Assembly (NCBI RefSeq): GCF_008271745.1
Contig: NZ_VKKZ01000010.1
Coordinates: 587,677-651,676 of the forward strand
Source of the DNA: Rufibacter glacialis
GTDB taxonomy: Bacteria > Bacteroidota > Bacteroidia > Cytophagales > Hymenobacteraceae
Length of the DNA stretch: 64,000 nt
Reading direction: 5' to 3'
Under the pieces are notes generated by a model. The model searched no databases. It saw only the letters and a list, made by a program, of their open reading frames with translations, and was not told where the DNA came from. Positions 8,311 through 16,404 of the stretch are shown here, piece by piece (positions within the stretch are counted from its first letter, which is position 1; each line of letters starts with the position of its first letter). The translations under genes were made by a program, and so were the position numbers.

Positions 8311-8811
8311 TTAGTACCCGCGGTCGCGTTTTTTCTTGGCTCTGTAAAAAGCCACCACGCCGTAGCCAATGATGGCGGTAACCGCTATTTGCCTGAGCAA
8401 TCCTGAACGGTTGTATTTCCACTCGGCTTTCATGCCCTTCTCCGCGAAGATATTGGGTACGTGGCCGCTTCTCAGGTCTTCAATGATTCCTTCCACCACA
8501 TTAATGCGGTCTGCCAGAATGAGAGGTAGCCAATGACCGTAATCGTTCTCGGTTTTCTTGAACGCCATGCGCCGGATCATGCCACTCAGGCCCGAGGGTG
8601 GGGTAGAGGTCCCGAAGACGGCCGTCACGTCTGGCCGTTCGTTGGAATGCAGGATCTCTACCGTCTCAGACTGTAGGGTAGGCCTCTCCCAGCTATAGCC
8701 CAGATGTTCCCCGTTGGTGCGGTTTTTCATGGGATAGGTGGGGTCATTCTTAGGATCAGCGTCTATGCCCCACCCTTTGATATGAGAATAGTCTTTTGTT
8801 GTATTTTCCAT
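8311..8811 (-). CDS. Conserved-looking hypothetical protein with C-terminal membrane segment
   Basis: A 166-residue protein I cannot assign. It opens with MENTTKDYSHIKGWGIDADPKN and has one likely membrane helix near the C-terminus (about 138-156, IAVTAIIGYGVVAFY) followed by a basic tail KKKRDRG, as expected for a C-terminal anchor with the tail outside the helix on the cytoplasmic side. There is no signal peptide. It starts 12 bases after the stop of the zinc alcohol dehydrogenase gene, so both form one operon and this protein may act with that enzyme at the membrane; that is inference from context. An AAAGGAGAAAC-type ribosome-binding site precedes the ATG. The transcript ends at the 66-base palindrome. 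Confidence 0.8.
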   Translation of the reverse strand: MENTTKDYSHIKGWGIDADPKNDPTYPMKNRTNGEHLGYSWERPTLQSETVEILHSNERPDVTAVFGTSTPPSGLSGMIRRMAFKKTENDYGHWLPLILADRINVVEGIIEDLRSGHVPNIFAEKGMKAEWKYNRSGLLRQIAVTAIIGYGVVAFYRAKKKRDRGY

Positions 8812-8823
8812 GGTGTTTCTCCT

Positions 8824-9978
8824 TTACATTCCGGCTGATGGTGAGATAAGAATTGGTTTGATGCAGTTATCCAGCTTGGCTGAGAAGATACGGTAGGCAT
8901 CAGAGACTTCTTCCAGCGGGATGCGGTGCGTAATAAGCGCCTTAGGGTTCAAGACTCCGTTCTGCACGTGCTCTATCAATCTAGGCAACAGGCGTTTCAC
9001 AGAGGCCTGGTTGGCCCTGATGGTGATACCCTTGTTTACCACGTTGCCAATGGGCACTAAGTTATCCGTTGGGCCGTACACGCCTACAATAGACACGATG
9101 CCGCCTTTTTTAACGGAGTTGATGGCCCAGTGCAGCGCGGTGGCAGAACCAGCCTGCAACAAGAGCTTTCTACCGGTAATGGTTTGCATGGCGTTACCGG
9201 CGGCCTCGGCGCCTACGGCGTCAATACATACATCGGCTCCCATCCAGTCAGTCGTTTTCTTCAGGAACAGCACGGGGTCCCCGATCTCATTGAAATTGTA
9301 GGCTTCGCACTGGGAGTAGTTGCGGGCAAACTCCAGGCGGTAATCTACCTGGTCAATGATGATCACGCGACCAGCGCCGAACAACCAGGCGCACTTAGCG
9401 GCCATGATGCCTATAGGGCCCGCGCCAAATACCACCACAGTATCACCCTTCTGGATACCGCCCATCTCAGCGGCCTGGTACCCGGTAGGTACCACGTCGG
9501 TCAGGAGCACGGCGTCGTCGGGGTCCATTCCCTCTGGTATTACCGTAGGGCCCACGTTGGCGTACGGCACCCGGGCGTACTCGGCCTGGCCGCCGTTATA
9601 GCCCCCGGCGGTGTGCGAATAGCCGAAGATACCGCCTACGGCCGTGGCCTGGGGATTGGATTCATGGCAGTTGCCGTACATCTCCTGCTTACAGAACACG
9701 CACTCGCCACAGGCTATGTTGAAAGGCACCAACACGTGGTCGCCTACCTTGATCTTGGTTACCTCTGAGCCTACTTCTTCCACCACGCCGGTGAACTCAT
9801 GCCCAAAGGTCATGCCCACGCGGGTGTCTGGCACGGCACCATTATATAAGTGCAAATCAGATCCGCAGATGCAGGAGCGGGTTACCCGTACAATCGCATC
9901 TTGCGGATGCTCAATCTTAGGCATTGGTTTCTGGCTGGCCCGCACCCGTAAGGGGCCGCGGTAATTCATTGCTAGCAT
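8824..9978 (-). CDS. Zinc-dependent alcohol dehydrogenase (MDR superfamily)
   Basis: A 384-residue medium-chain dehydrogenase. Catalytic zinc ligands are C38 (in CICGSD) and H60-E61 (GHE); structural zinc ligands are C90, C93, C96 and C104. The Rossmann motif GAGPIG is at 185-190, followed by D209 at the end of the second strand, which points to NAD(H). The sequence is closest to the COG1063-type dehydrogenases related to glutathione-independent formaldehyde dehydrogenases. The reaction would be oxidation of an alcohol (or reduction of an aldehyde); the substrate is uncertain. The start at 9978 has AAGGAGAA upstream; a second ATG lies three codons in. First gene of an operon with the 166-residue membrane protein. 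Confidence 0.9.
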   Translation of the reverse strand: MLAMNYRGPLRVRASQKPMPKIEHPQDAIVRVTRSCICGSDLHLYNGAVPDTRVGMTFGHEFTGVVEEVGSEVTKIKVGDHVLVPFNIACGECVFCKQEMYGNCHESNPQATAVGGIFGYSHTAGGYNGGQAEYARVPYANVGPTVIPEGMDPDDAVLLTDVVPTGYQAAEMGGIQKGDTVVVFGAGPIGIMAAKCAWLFGAGRVIIIDQVDYRLEFARNYSQCEAYNFNEIGDPVLFLKKTTDWMGADVCIDAVGAEAAGNAMQTITGRKLLLQAGSATALHWAINSVKKGGIVSIVGVYGPTDNLVPIGNVVNKGITIRANQASVKRLLPRLIEHVQNGVLNPKALITHRIPLEEVSDAYRIFSAKLDNCIKPILISPSAGM

Positions 9979-10425
9979 AAGAATTCTCCTTGGAGGTTAA
10001 GGTGAGACATCTGTTATAAGGTTGACTGCTCTTCAGCAATCCTGTTTCTGGTCCGTTTTCAGGAACGAACCCTGAAACGGTATTAGATTGATACTTCTAG
10101 CCGGGCTTTAGGTTTCATCTGCCGCTTTAATCAAAAGTAAATCCGTATTTATACGTAGTTTCTAGCGCAAGTACAATTTTGAACCAGGCACGGGTAGGAA
10201 ATCTTCAACTTAGATGACCAAAAAACCTGGGTAACGGAGGTCGGCTTCCCTTTCGGGGCCTTTTTAGAAAAAGGCGCCTAAAGGGGAAATCACCTGTCTT
10301 CTCTTGAGAAATAGAAAGGAATCTGGTGCGTGCTTCTGCCGGGGTTGTTTACTTTTGTGCGGCGGAAAGGCGCGGGTGCTCCCGGCAAAAAGCCTGCCTG
10401 CGCCAAACGCATAACCTACCAGAGC
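9979..10425. other. Divergent intergenic region upstream of ADH operon and GNAT gene
   Basis: A 447-base gap. It contains a PAL36 copy (10044-10078) and a candidate -7 box TACTTTTG (10350-10357) for the GNAT gene at 10426, without a good -33 element. An open frame extending the GNAT gene upstream to 10330 looks non-coding. Confidence 0.45.
10044..10078. repeat. PAL36 dispersed palindrome, copy 5
   Basis: Left end GTTTCTGGTCCGTTTT, right end GAACCCTGAAAC. It lies upstream of the ADH operon, in a divergent interval. Confidence 0.6.
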
Positions 10426-10938
10426 ATGAGCATCACCGTAAGAGCCATAGAGGAAAAAGACAACCAGGCTTTGGCCAGCCTGATCAGGGAGGTGTTCAGG
10501 GAGTTTGGCATTGACCGGCCCGGCACCGTGTACACAGACCCTACCACCGACCAATTGTTCCAGCTTTTCCAGACGCCGGGCAGCGCCTATCTGGTGGCTC
10601 TGGAAAACGGCAAGATCATTGGCGGGTGCGGGGTGTACCCCACCCAAGGGCTTCCGGCAGGCTGTGCCGAGCTGGTCAAGTTCTACCTGGCGGCAGAAAC
10701 CCGGGGCAGAGGCATCGGCCTTCAGTTGCTGGAAAAGAACTTTGAAATAGCGCGGGCCTTAGGCTATACGCATCTGTACCTGGAGTCTTTCCCTGAACTC
10801 GCCCAGGCGGTGCGCATGTATACCAGAGCCGGCTTTCAGCCCCTGCCCCATGCCTTGGGCAATTCAGGCCACTATGCCTGCACCATCTGGATGCAGAAGG
10901 ACTTGCGGGAAAAAGCAGAAGAGATTGAGGTGAAGTAG
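10426..10938 (+). CDS. GNAT family N-acetyltransferase
   Basis: A 170-residue single-domain GNAT. I start at the ATG at 10426 (MSITVRAIEEKDNQALASL), the typical beginning of this fold; an upstream in-frame ATG at 10330 would add 32 unlikely residues. The acetyl-CoA motif is AAETRGRGIGLQLLEKN (about 87-103), preceded by AELVKFYLA, and followed by the LYLESFPELAQAVRMYTRAGF segment that ends many GNATs. Acceptor unknown. It stands alone; a long hairpin terminator shared with the convergent response-regulator gene follows. Confidence 0.88.
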   Translation: MSITVRAIEEKDNQALASLIREVFREFGIDRPGTVYTDPTTDQLFQLFQTPGSAYLVALENGKIIGGCGVYPTQGLPAGCAELVKFYLAAETRGRGIGLQLLEKNFEIARALGYTHLYLESFPELAQAVRMYTRAGFQPLPHALGNSGHYACTIWMQKDLREKAEEIEVK

Positions 10939-10971
10939 GCGTTTTCAGCCGAGGGTTGATGGACCCTTCCA

Positions 10972-11027
10972 AAGCCAAAGGAGCGAAGAGGCAGCAATAA
11001 TATGCTGTGTCTTCGCTCCTTTGGCTT
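10972..11027. terminator. Bidirectional terminator between convergent genes
   Basis: An 18-base perfect stem (10972-10989 with 11010-11027) encloses a second small stem (CAGCA 10992-10996 with TGCTG 11003-11007). Confidence 0.8.
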
Positions 11028-11030
11028 ATT

Positions 11031-11066
11031 GTTTTATAGCTGTTTTCTGGAAAACAGGCCTGAAAG
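11031..11066. repeat. PAL36 dispersed palindrome, copy 6
   Basis: Left end GTTTTATAGCTGTTTT, right end AAAACAGGCCTGAAAG. It ends 2 bases before the stop codon of the LytTR gene (11069-11071). The right half is close to the consensus. Confidence 0.7.
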
Positions 11067-11068
11067 GG

Positions 11069-11848
11069 TTATTTGCCCAGCCACTCTTTGAAAGCGGCGG
11101 CGCGCTCATTGCTGATGATAATCTCCTTGTCAATGGTGGGCTTCACGTACACCTTCAGGCGGCCCTTGAGGTAAGGGTGAATCTCATCTATGGCGTGTAT
11201 ATGGGAAATAAACTGCCGGTTGAGGCGGCTGAACTGCTCTGGGTCCAGGATTTCCTGCAGCGTATCCAGGGTGTAGTCGGTGATGAAGCGGTGGCCGGCG
11301 GTAGTGATGAGGAAGACGATCTTGTCCTCGGCATAGAAATACGCGATTTCGTCTGTAGAGACCGAGCGTATTTTCTGGCCGCTTTTCACCAAGAACCGGT
11401 TTTTGTAATGAGGCACAGTGGCGGAAGCAGATCCTTTGCTGATGAGCGCCATGATCTGCTGCATGTCCAGGACCGGGGCGGCGGGCTGGCTTTGGTGCAG
11501 GGCCTTGAATTTGTCCATGGCGGCGCCCAGATCCTCATTGCTGATAGGCTTGAGCAGGTAGTCAATGCTGTTGACCTTGAAAGCCTTCACGGCGTACTCA
11601 TCATAGGCCGTGGTAAAGATGATGGGGCATTTTACGTCTACTTTCTGGAAGATCTCAAAGCTGTTTCCGTCAGACAGGTGGATGTCCAGGAAGGCCAGGT
11701 CTGGGGCCGGGTTGGCCTCAAACCACTTCACCGCGTTCCGGATGGAGTCAATGGTGCCCAATACCTCAATGCTGGGATCATAGCGCAACAGTTGGGCTTC
11801 CAATTTCTCAGAAGCCAGGTATTCATCTTCAATCAGCAGGATTTTCAT
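11069..11848 (-). CDS. LytTR-type response regulator
   Basis: A 259-residue regulator: receiver domain at about 1-120 with acidic pocket E7-D8, phospho-acceptor D55 (LAFLDIHL), T79-A80 and K101, then a LytTR DNA-binding domain at about 150-255 (RFLVKSGQKIRSVSTDEIAYFYAEDKIVFLIT...LDPEQFSRLNRQFISHIHAI). It is the partner of the sensor kinase gene upstream, whose TGA stop shares a base with this ATG. LytTR regulators bind paired direct repeats in promoters; the targets are not visible here. A PAL36 copy abuts the stop codon. Confidence 0.93.
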   Translation of the reverse strand: MKILLIEDEYLASEKLEAQLLRYDPSIEVLGTIDSIRNAVKWFEANPAPDLAFLDIHLSDGNSFEIFQKVDVKCPIIFTTAYDEYAVKAFKVNSIDYLLKPISNEDLGAAMDKFKALHQSQPAAPVLDMQQIMALISKGSASATVPHYKNRFLVKSGQKIRSVSTDEIAYFYAEDKIVFLITTAGHRFITDYTLDTLQEILDPEQFSRLNRQFISHIHAIDEIHPYLKGRLKVYVKPTIDKEIIISNERAAAFKEWLGK

Positions 11849-12960
11849 CAGGCGGCACGGTTAAGGAGCGGTAATTTAGCAATGAAATCATGGGCCGTCA
11901 CCTCTACCTCCACCTTTTTATCAGTGATGAACTTGTAGCGGTTAATGATGTTTTTGAGGCCCACGCCGGTAGACTCTTCGCGGCTTTCCCGCAATTGCAG
12001 GTTGTTCTTGATGATGATATAGTCGCCCTCTACATACACATGAATGAAAAGAGGCTCGTCTCGGCTTACAATGTTGTGCTTGATGGCATTCTCCATGAGC
12101 AACTGCATGGTGAGCGGTGCTACCTGGTATTTGAGCAGATGGTCTGGGATGTCCATGTTGACCCGCAGGTTCTCACGGAACCTTATCTTGAGCAGGAACA
12201 GGTAGGAGTGAATGAAGTCCAGTTCCGTATGCAGGGTCACCAGTTCTTTGTCTTTGTTCTCCAGCACGTAGCGGTACACCTTGGAGAGCTGCTCCACGAA
12301 CTTGCCGGCCAGATCCTGGTCTTTGTAGATCAAGGAAGACAGGGCATTGAGGCTGTTGAACAGGAAGTGCGGGTTTACCTGCTGCTTCAAGGACTCAAAC
12401 TGCACCTTGATGGTCTCCTTCTTCAGTTTCTCAGACTGCATGAGGTACCGGTGCCACTGATTGTAAAAATAGATGCCTGACCGGATAAAGTGCACGAACA
12501 GCAGGATGATGCTACCAAACACGAACATCTCCTTCAGGTCTTGCATGGCCAAAGGATCCTGAAAGTCAAAAGCCGGCGCCATCAGTAATAGGCGGGGAGC
12601 TACCTCAAACAAGACCATGACCAGCAGAATATAGAGCTGCACCGCCACCCACTCGTAGACAAACCTGCGGAGGCCATACTCGCGCCAGTCATATTTACGG
12701 CTTAACCGCTTAGAAATGCGGCGGGTACCTTCCAGCACCACGTTCACCATGAGCACGTTGTACAGCAACCTGAACCCGTCCAGAGCTTCCACATCCGTCA
12801 GGCTGGAACTGTGCAGGAAGAAGAAGGTGAGGAAGATAAGCAGCGCAATGCCCGTGTTCGCCAGGTAGCGGAGCAGGTTCTTGTGCTGGAACTTAAATTT
12901 CTTTTTCATAAAGGGCGACTGGACAAACAGCCGGTCCAAAAACTCGGTGGAGAGCAGCAT
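11848..12960 (-). CDS. LytS-like sensor histidine kinase (His_kinase family)
   Basis: A 370-residue membrane sensor. It has about four hydrophobic segments (around 32-50, 64-78, 103-122 and 144-163), a coiled linker (QSEKLKKETIKVQFESLKQQ) and the His_kinase box with H198 in QQVNPHFLFNSLNAL, then an ATPase domain with LLMENAIKHN and GVGLKNIINRY. I use the ATG at 12960; a TTG two codons upstream and an ATG at 12909 are alternatives. No periplasmic sensor domain is obvious, so the signal is probably sensed within the membrane. It is cotranscribed with the LytTR regulator (one-base overlap). Confidence 0.9.
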   Translation of the reverse strand: MLLSTEFLDRLFVQSPFMKKKFKFQHKNLLRYLANTGIALLIFLTFFFLHSSSLTDVEALDGFRLLYNVLMVNVVLEGTRRISKRLSRKYDWREYGLRRFVYEWVAVQLYILLVMVLFEVAPRLLLMAPAFDFQDPLAMQDLKEMFVFGSIILLFVHFIRSGIYFYNQWHRYLMQSEKLKKETIKVQFESLKQQVNPHFLFNSLNALSSLIYKDQDLAGKFVEQLSKVYRYVLENKDKELVTLHTELDFIHSYLFLLKIRFRENLRVNMDIPDHLLKYQVAPLTMQLLMENAIKHNIVSRDEPLFIHVYVEGDYIIIKNNLQLRESREESTGVGLKNIINRYKFITDKKVEVEVTAHDFIAKLPLLNRAA

Positions 12961-13516
12961 AGTCAAAAAGCAAATAAATGCCTTACCGGAAGGAGTGAAG
13001 GAAGGAAAGGCAGTCTGCGCATACGGGTTAAGAAGTTTCGTGTAAGCCGCCTTCTACTGAGCCGTGGAAGAAAGGCCTAGCCCTTTACTGGTTTTCCAAG
13101 TGGTGCAGGAAACCTTCGGCCAAAAGGGCTTCTCTAGTTTCTACCCGAATGGGGCATTTTCCCTCCGCTCCCTATGAAAGGCAAAACCGGGGCGTAACGT
13201 TCAAAGTGCATCCTTGGAAACCGGGAAGCACCCTGCCAGGGGAAGCAGCAGGAGCAGCAATATCTCCTAACGGTGCTTTTCCCTACGTCTATATTCCTAG
13301 TTTTTGCCGGTAAGAGGGCCTGCTAAGGTGGCAAATTGTAATATCCTGTGCAAGCGCGCAAGAAAATCCTGACGGAAACGGAAATCAACGTGCTCAACCT
13401 GTGGTGCCTAGGGCTGAAACATAACTGGCCGTTCCTTTCTTCTGAAGAGAGCACCACCTGCTTGTAGGTATCTGAAACCACCCAGTAGCTGTGCAGTTGG
13501 CATAGAATTCTATGAT

Positions 13517-13784
13517 GCATGCCTTTTGCCATGGCTGGCGTAGTGGCTGCTTTTGACGAGGCCCTTATGCTGGGTTGTTCCATGGCTGCCCTCCGTGCGC
13601 TCACGGCCGCGAGGCCCCGTCTTCCCCTCTCGCACTGCCCTTTTGGCCTGTACTGTCTGTTCTGCTTAGTAGTCGTCTATCTAGGGCCAAAAGCGAGGCG
13701 CGCTCGGGAAAGACTGGAACAGAGGAAAGTTAGTAAAGACGGCGATATGGAACCCCTGTAGAGACAACGGCACCGCCTTGTCTC
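13517..13784 (+). repeat. 268-base intergenic repeat, copy A
   Basis: It shares four identical blocks, in the same order and almost the same spacing, with copy B at 25184-25450: 13517-13543 (27 bases), 13597-13642 (46), 13678-13720 (43) and 13757-13784 (28). Between the blocks the copies differ, including changes that alter every reading frame. The last block can fold as a hairpin (GAGACAA with TTGTCTC). Confidence 0.85.
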
Positions 13785-13875
13785 TTTACTTTACGCATTC
13801 CTTTCTTTTGCTCCTTCGCATTCATTCGTTGTCTCTCACGCATTACCTGTTTTGCTCCCATATATTCCTAATACT

Positions 13876-13891
13876 CCCCCTTTGAAGGGGG
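13876..13891. repeat. Short CCCCCTT/AAGGGGG palindrome
   Basis: CCCCCTT, two bases, AAGGGGG, followed by GCGAAGGGGG. This resembles common dispersed elements, but there is one copy in the window. Confidence 0.4.
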
Positions 13892-14050
13892 CGAAGGGGG
13901 ATGTTTTCACTTTCTGATTAACCCGGCTTGTCTCCAGACCAGCCAAATTGCCTGGCAGGCTGAGCCGCTTCCCTTTCAGCCTGTCAGGGGACCTACCGTG
14001 GATTTGATCTAGGAATAGGTTTTCTCTCCTCCCCAAAACCGCCCGCTCAA

Positions 14051-14088
14051 AAGACCTCGTAGTGTCTGGAAGACCTGCGAGTGTCTCT
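14051..14088 (+). repeat. Two 19-base degenerate tandem repeats
   Basis: AAGACCTCGTAGTGTCTGG (14051-14069) is followed directly by AAGACCTGCGAGTGTCTCT (14070-14088). Confidence 0.45.
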
Positions 14089-14136
14089 GCCAATACGCTT
14101 TTAGCGAGATTTCCTGAAAAGAAGCCGCAAACCAGT

Positions 14137-14991
14137 TTAACGCCAGCGGTAGGCAAAAAGGGAGTCATTGGTGAGCAGGTAGAGGAGCTTGTCGCCGGCC
14201 AGCACCTGGCGGTAGGGCTGTGATTTCTCCGGCAACGGTACCGTGCGGGTCTGAAAGGTGTAAAGATGCTGGAAGTGCAGCTGGTTGTGGGCCAGGTAAT
14301 ACAGCTCATCGCCTAAAAACCCTATGTAGGTGAGGTGGGGCAAGGGGAGCTTTTTCTGGTAGTTGCCCATGTTGTCAAACACGTAGATGCCAGACAGGCG
14401 GTCTACCATGTACAGCTTGTTCTGGTATTCCCGCAGGAAGGTGATGTCATGTTGCCGCCGGTCCAGGAGCAGTTCCAGGGGGTTCTCAAAAACGATCTGG
14501 TTTACGCGGGTGTCTACCTTCAAAAGCCGGAACGTGGTCTCGTCAAAAAGCCAGAGCCGGTCATCAGCGGCCAGGGTGGCCGCCCTAATGGTGCCGTCTG
14601 TGAACTGGCGTAGATCTGCCGTACCTAAGGGCGTGAGAAAACGGTCCAGGAGCTGTACCCGCTGCCGGTCGTCATAGAAAACGGAGATCTTGGCGGGACT
14701 CCAGGCCTCTACCATGGTCACCCGGCCCTGGATGGTGGGCGAGAACCGGTTGGCAACTTTGCCGGTGGTATCCACCTGCAAGATGTTCTGCCGGGCATCG
14801 GCCACATACGCGCGGTCAAACCGGTCAAGGGACAACAAAGCGTGCCCCTGCGCCGGAACCTGGAATTGCAGCGGCCAAGCGGGTGTCTGCGCCCCTGCCA
14901 AAGCGGGGAGGAGCGTCAACCAGGCCATCAGGCCCAGGCAGAAGCTACGCAAGTTGCTCTTCAAAGTAGGTAAGGGTGAGTTCCTGGCCAT
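14137..14991 (-). CDS. Exported beta-propeller-like protein
   Basis: A 284-residue protein with a Sec signal peptide (NLRSFCLGLMAWLTLLPALAGA before Q, about residue 35) and regularly spaced propeller-like blade repeats such as FDRAYVADARQNILQVDTTG, ADDRLWLFDETTFRLLKVD, YQNKLYMVDRLSGIYVFDN and LAGDKLLYLLTNDSLFAYRW. No enzyme motif is visible. It is expected in the periplasm or at the cell surface. The start overlaps the end of lpxH by about 47 bases (ATG at 14991; an ATG four codons earlier is possible), so it is the last gene of the rsfS-ftsH-LUD-lpxH operon. A link to lipid A biology is only suggested by position. Confidence 0.75.
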   Translation of the reverse strand: MARNSPLPTLKSNLRSFCLGLMAWLTLLPALAGAQTPAWPLQFQVPAQGHALLSLDRFDRAYVADARQNILQVDTTGKVANRFSPTIQGRVTMVEAWSPAKISVFYDDRQRVQLLDRFLTPLGTADLRQFTDGTIRAATLAADDRLWLFDETTFRLLKVDTRVNQIVFENPLELLLDRRQHDITFLREYQNKLYMVDRLSGIYVFDNMGNYQKKLPLPHLTYIGFLGDELYYLAHNQLHFQHLYTFQTRTVPLPEKSQPYRQVLAGDKLLYLLTNDSLFAYRWR

Positions 14992-15724
14992 CATATACGG
15001 CATAAGAGCAATAATTAACCCATTCTCCCAGGTTCAGGTACCGGCTACGGTCCCCAATAGGAAGATCCAGCGGTAAGTGCCGGTGCCCGAAGACATAGAA
15101 GTCATGGTGCTGCCTTCCTTCCACGCGCTGGCAATAATGCACCAGCCACTCGTCATCGCCCTTGAATACCTCGTCTTCCTTGGTATTCTGGATGCGGCTG
15201 CGGCGCGACCAGAAATTAGCCAGGCCAATGCCCATGTTGGGGTGGAGCCTGGCAAAAAGCCATTGGCTTACCGGGTTGGCGAACACCCGCTTCAGCACCT
15301 TGTAGGTATAGTCTTTGGGGCCTAAGCCGTCACCGTGCCCAATGTAGAAGGTGTGCGCGCCAATCTTGGTGGAAATGGGTTTCCTCAGAACCGGTATGTT
15401 CAGTTCCTTGGGGAAGTAATCAAACATCCACATATCATGGTTTCCCGTGAAAAGGTAGATGGGAATTCCGCTGTCGGCTATCTCCGCTAGTTTGCCCTGG
15501 AGCCGGATGAACCCCCGCGGGATAGCATGGCGGTACTCAAACCAGAAATCGAAGATATCACCCAGCAGGAAGATGGCGTGCGCGTCTCCTTTCACCTGAT
15601 CCAGCCACCGAACAATCTTTTTCTCTCGCGCCAGGCTTTTCTCCGGGGAAGGTACCCCTAGATGGAAGTCTGAAGCGAAATATACTTTCTTACCAGGCGG
15701 GAGGACGTCAATCGGTGTGATCAT
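14945..15724 (-). CDS. lpxH: UDP-2,3-diacylglucosamine diphosphatase
   Basis: A 259-residue calcineurin-like metallophosphoesterase of the LpxH type. Metal-binding motifs appear in order: DFHLG (about 19-23), GDIFDFWFEY (about 55-64), GNHD (about 93-96), GHGDG (about 127-131) and GHRH (about 213-216). LpxH hydrolyses UDP-2,3-diacylglucosamine to lipid X and UMP at the inner membrane in lipid A synthesis. The Bacteroidota-type protein is slightly longer than the E. coli enzyme. The ATG at 15724 lies inside the end of the upstream LUD gene (17-base overlap), and its own end overlaps the propeller gene. A TTG one codon upstream is an alternative start. Confidence 0.92.
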   Translation of the reverse strand: MITPIDVLPPGKKVYFASDFHLGVPSPEKSLAREKKIVRWLDQVKGDAHAIFLLGDIFDFWFEYRHAIPRGFIRLQGKLAEIADSGIPIYLFTGNHDMWMFDYFPKELNIPVLRKPISTKIGAHTFYIGHGDGLGPKDYTYKVLKRVFANPVSQWLFARLHPNMGIGLANFWSRRSRIQNTKEDEVFKGDDEWLVHYCQRVEGRQHHDFYVFGHRHLPLDLPIGDRSRYLNLGEWVNYCSYAVYDGQELTLTYFEEQLA

Positions 15725-16358
15725 CAACGAGGAACAAGATAAGTTCTTTGGGGCCGTGGGCGCCCATGACTAAGGTTTTCTCAATGTCGGCGGTGCGGCT
15801 GGGGCCGCTGACCATTGACAGCATGGACGGCAACCGGGTGCCGTATTTGCCTTGCACAAACTGTAACGCTTGTTTGATATCAGGCACCAGCTGTGACAGT
15901 TTGGCCACTACCAGGTGCATGGTTGGGTACACAGACAGCCTTCTTCCACTGGCGTTGGCCGAGGAGACCAGAATACTGCCGGTGCGGGCCACCAAGGCTT
16001 CACAGGTGGTCAGGGAGGCTTGGGCCTGTCCTATGAAGTCTTCCTCGGTGCCGTTGAAGTGGATGCCGCCGGCGTGCAGGATCTTCTTGAGCGCCGGTTC
16101 CCACACGTACATATGCTCAATGCCCCGCTCTTTCTTGAACTCAAACAACTGGTCAAAGAAATCTTCCTCGTTCTCACAGTACACAAAGGTGCCACTGTTT
16201 CTGATGAAGGTCTCGGCAAATTGCACCGACAGGTCTTCCAGCAAGGGGCCATAGACCGAGGTGGAGAAGTCGGGGGTAGGAGGCAGAAAAGGCGCTGACT
16301 TAGCCAGCGCCTCTCTTACCTTGCGGAGCACAATCTCTTTGGATTTGGCTTCGTACAT
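15708..16358 (-). CDS. LUD domain (LutC/YkgG-like) protein
   Basis: A 216-residue LUD-domain protein, with family hallmarks TTCEALVARTGSILVSSA (about 120-137), the PTMHLVVAK segment and SGPSRTADIEKTLVMGAHGPKELILFLV near the C-terminus. LutC is part of the LutABC lactate-oxidising complex of Bacillus, but no lutA or lutB is nearby. Bacteroidota often carry a lone copy next to ftsH, so the role here may differ. It follows ftsH by 38 bases and overlaps lpxH. The family is certain, the function is not. Confidence 0.88.
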   Translation of the reverse strand: MYEAKSKEIVLRKVREALAKSAPFLPPTPDFSTSVYGPLLEDLSVQFAETFIRNSGTFVYCENEEDFFDQLFEFKKERGIEHMYVWEPALKKILHAGGIHFNGTEEDFIGQAQASLTTCEALVARTGSILVSSANASGRRLSVYPTMHLVVAKLSQLVPDIKQALQFVQGKYGTRLPSMLSMVSGPSRTADIEKTLVMGAHGPKELILFLVDDHTD

Positions 16359-16369
16359 GTTACTTTATC

Positions 16370-16404
16370 GTTTTAGACCTGCTTTTCAGAAAAGACCTAC
16401 GAAT
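16370..16404. repeat. PAL36 dispersed palindrome, copy 7
   Basis: Left end GTTTTAGACCTGCTTTT, right end AAAAGACCTACGAAT. It overlaps the ftsH stop codon (16397-16399) and lies in the ftsH-LUD gap, so this copy is inside a probable operon. Confidence 0.55.

Larger units (their letters stand above)
12961..14136. other. Gene-poor repeat region
   Basis: About 1.2 kb without a convincing gene. The right two thirds hold copy A of a 268-base repeat (13517-13784), a CCCCCTT/AAGGGGG palindrome (13876-13891), and a 19-base degenerate tandem pair (14051-14088). The left third (12961-13500) presumably holds the sensor kinase promoter; I see nothing else in it. Open frames here (for example 13323-13604 and 13519-13761) look non-coding. 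Confidence 0.6.

Noticed and set aside
13519-13761. Plus-strand open frame in repeat copy A and its counterpart in copy B (25180-25398)
   Set aside because: The frames share residues only where DNA blocks are identical; differences between blocks change amino acids freely and there is no ribosome-binding site, so it is better read as non-coding repeat.
13836-14309. 157-codon minus-strand frame overlapping the propeller gene
   Set aside because: It overlaps a better-supported gene with a signal peptide and has no recognisable content.
15708-16358. LutABC lactate oxidation operon
   Set aside because: Only the LUD protein is present; neither iron-sulphur partner gene is adjacent.
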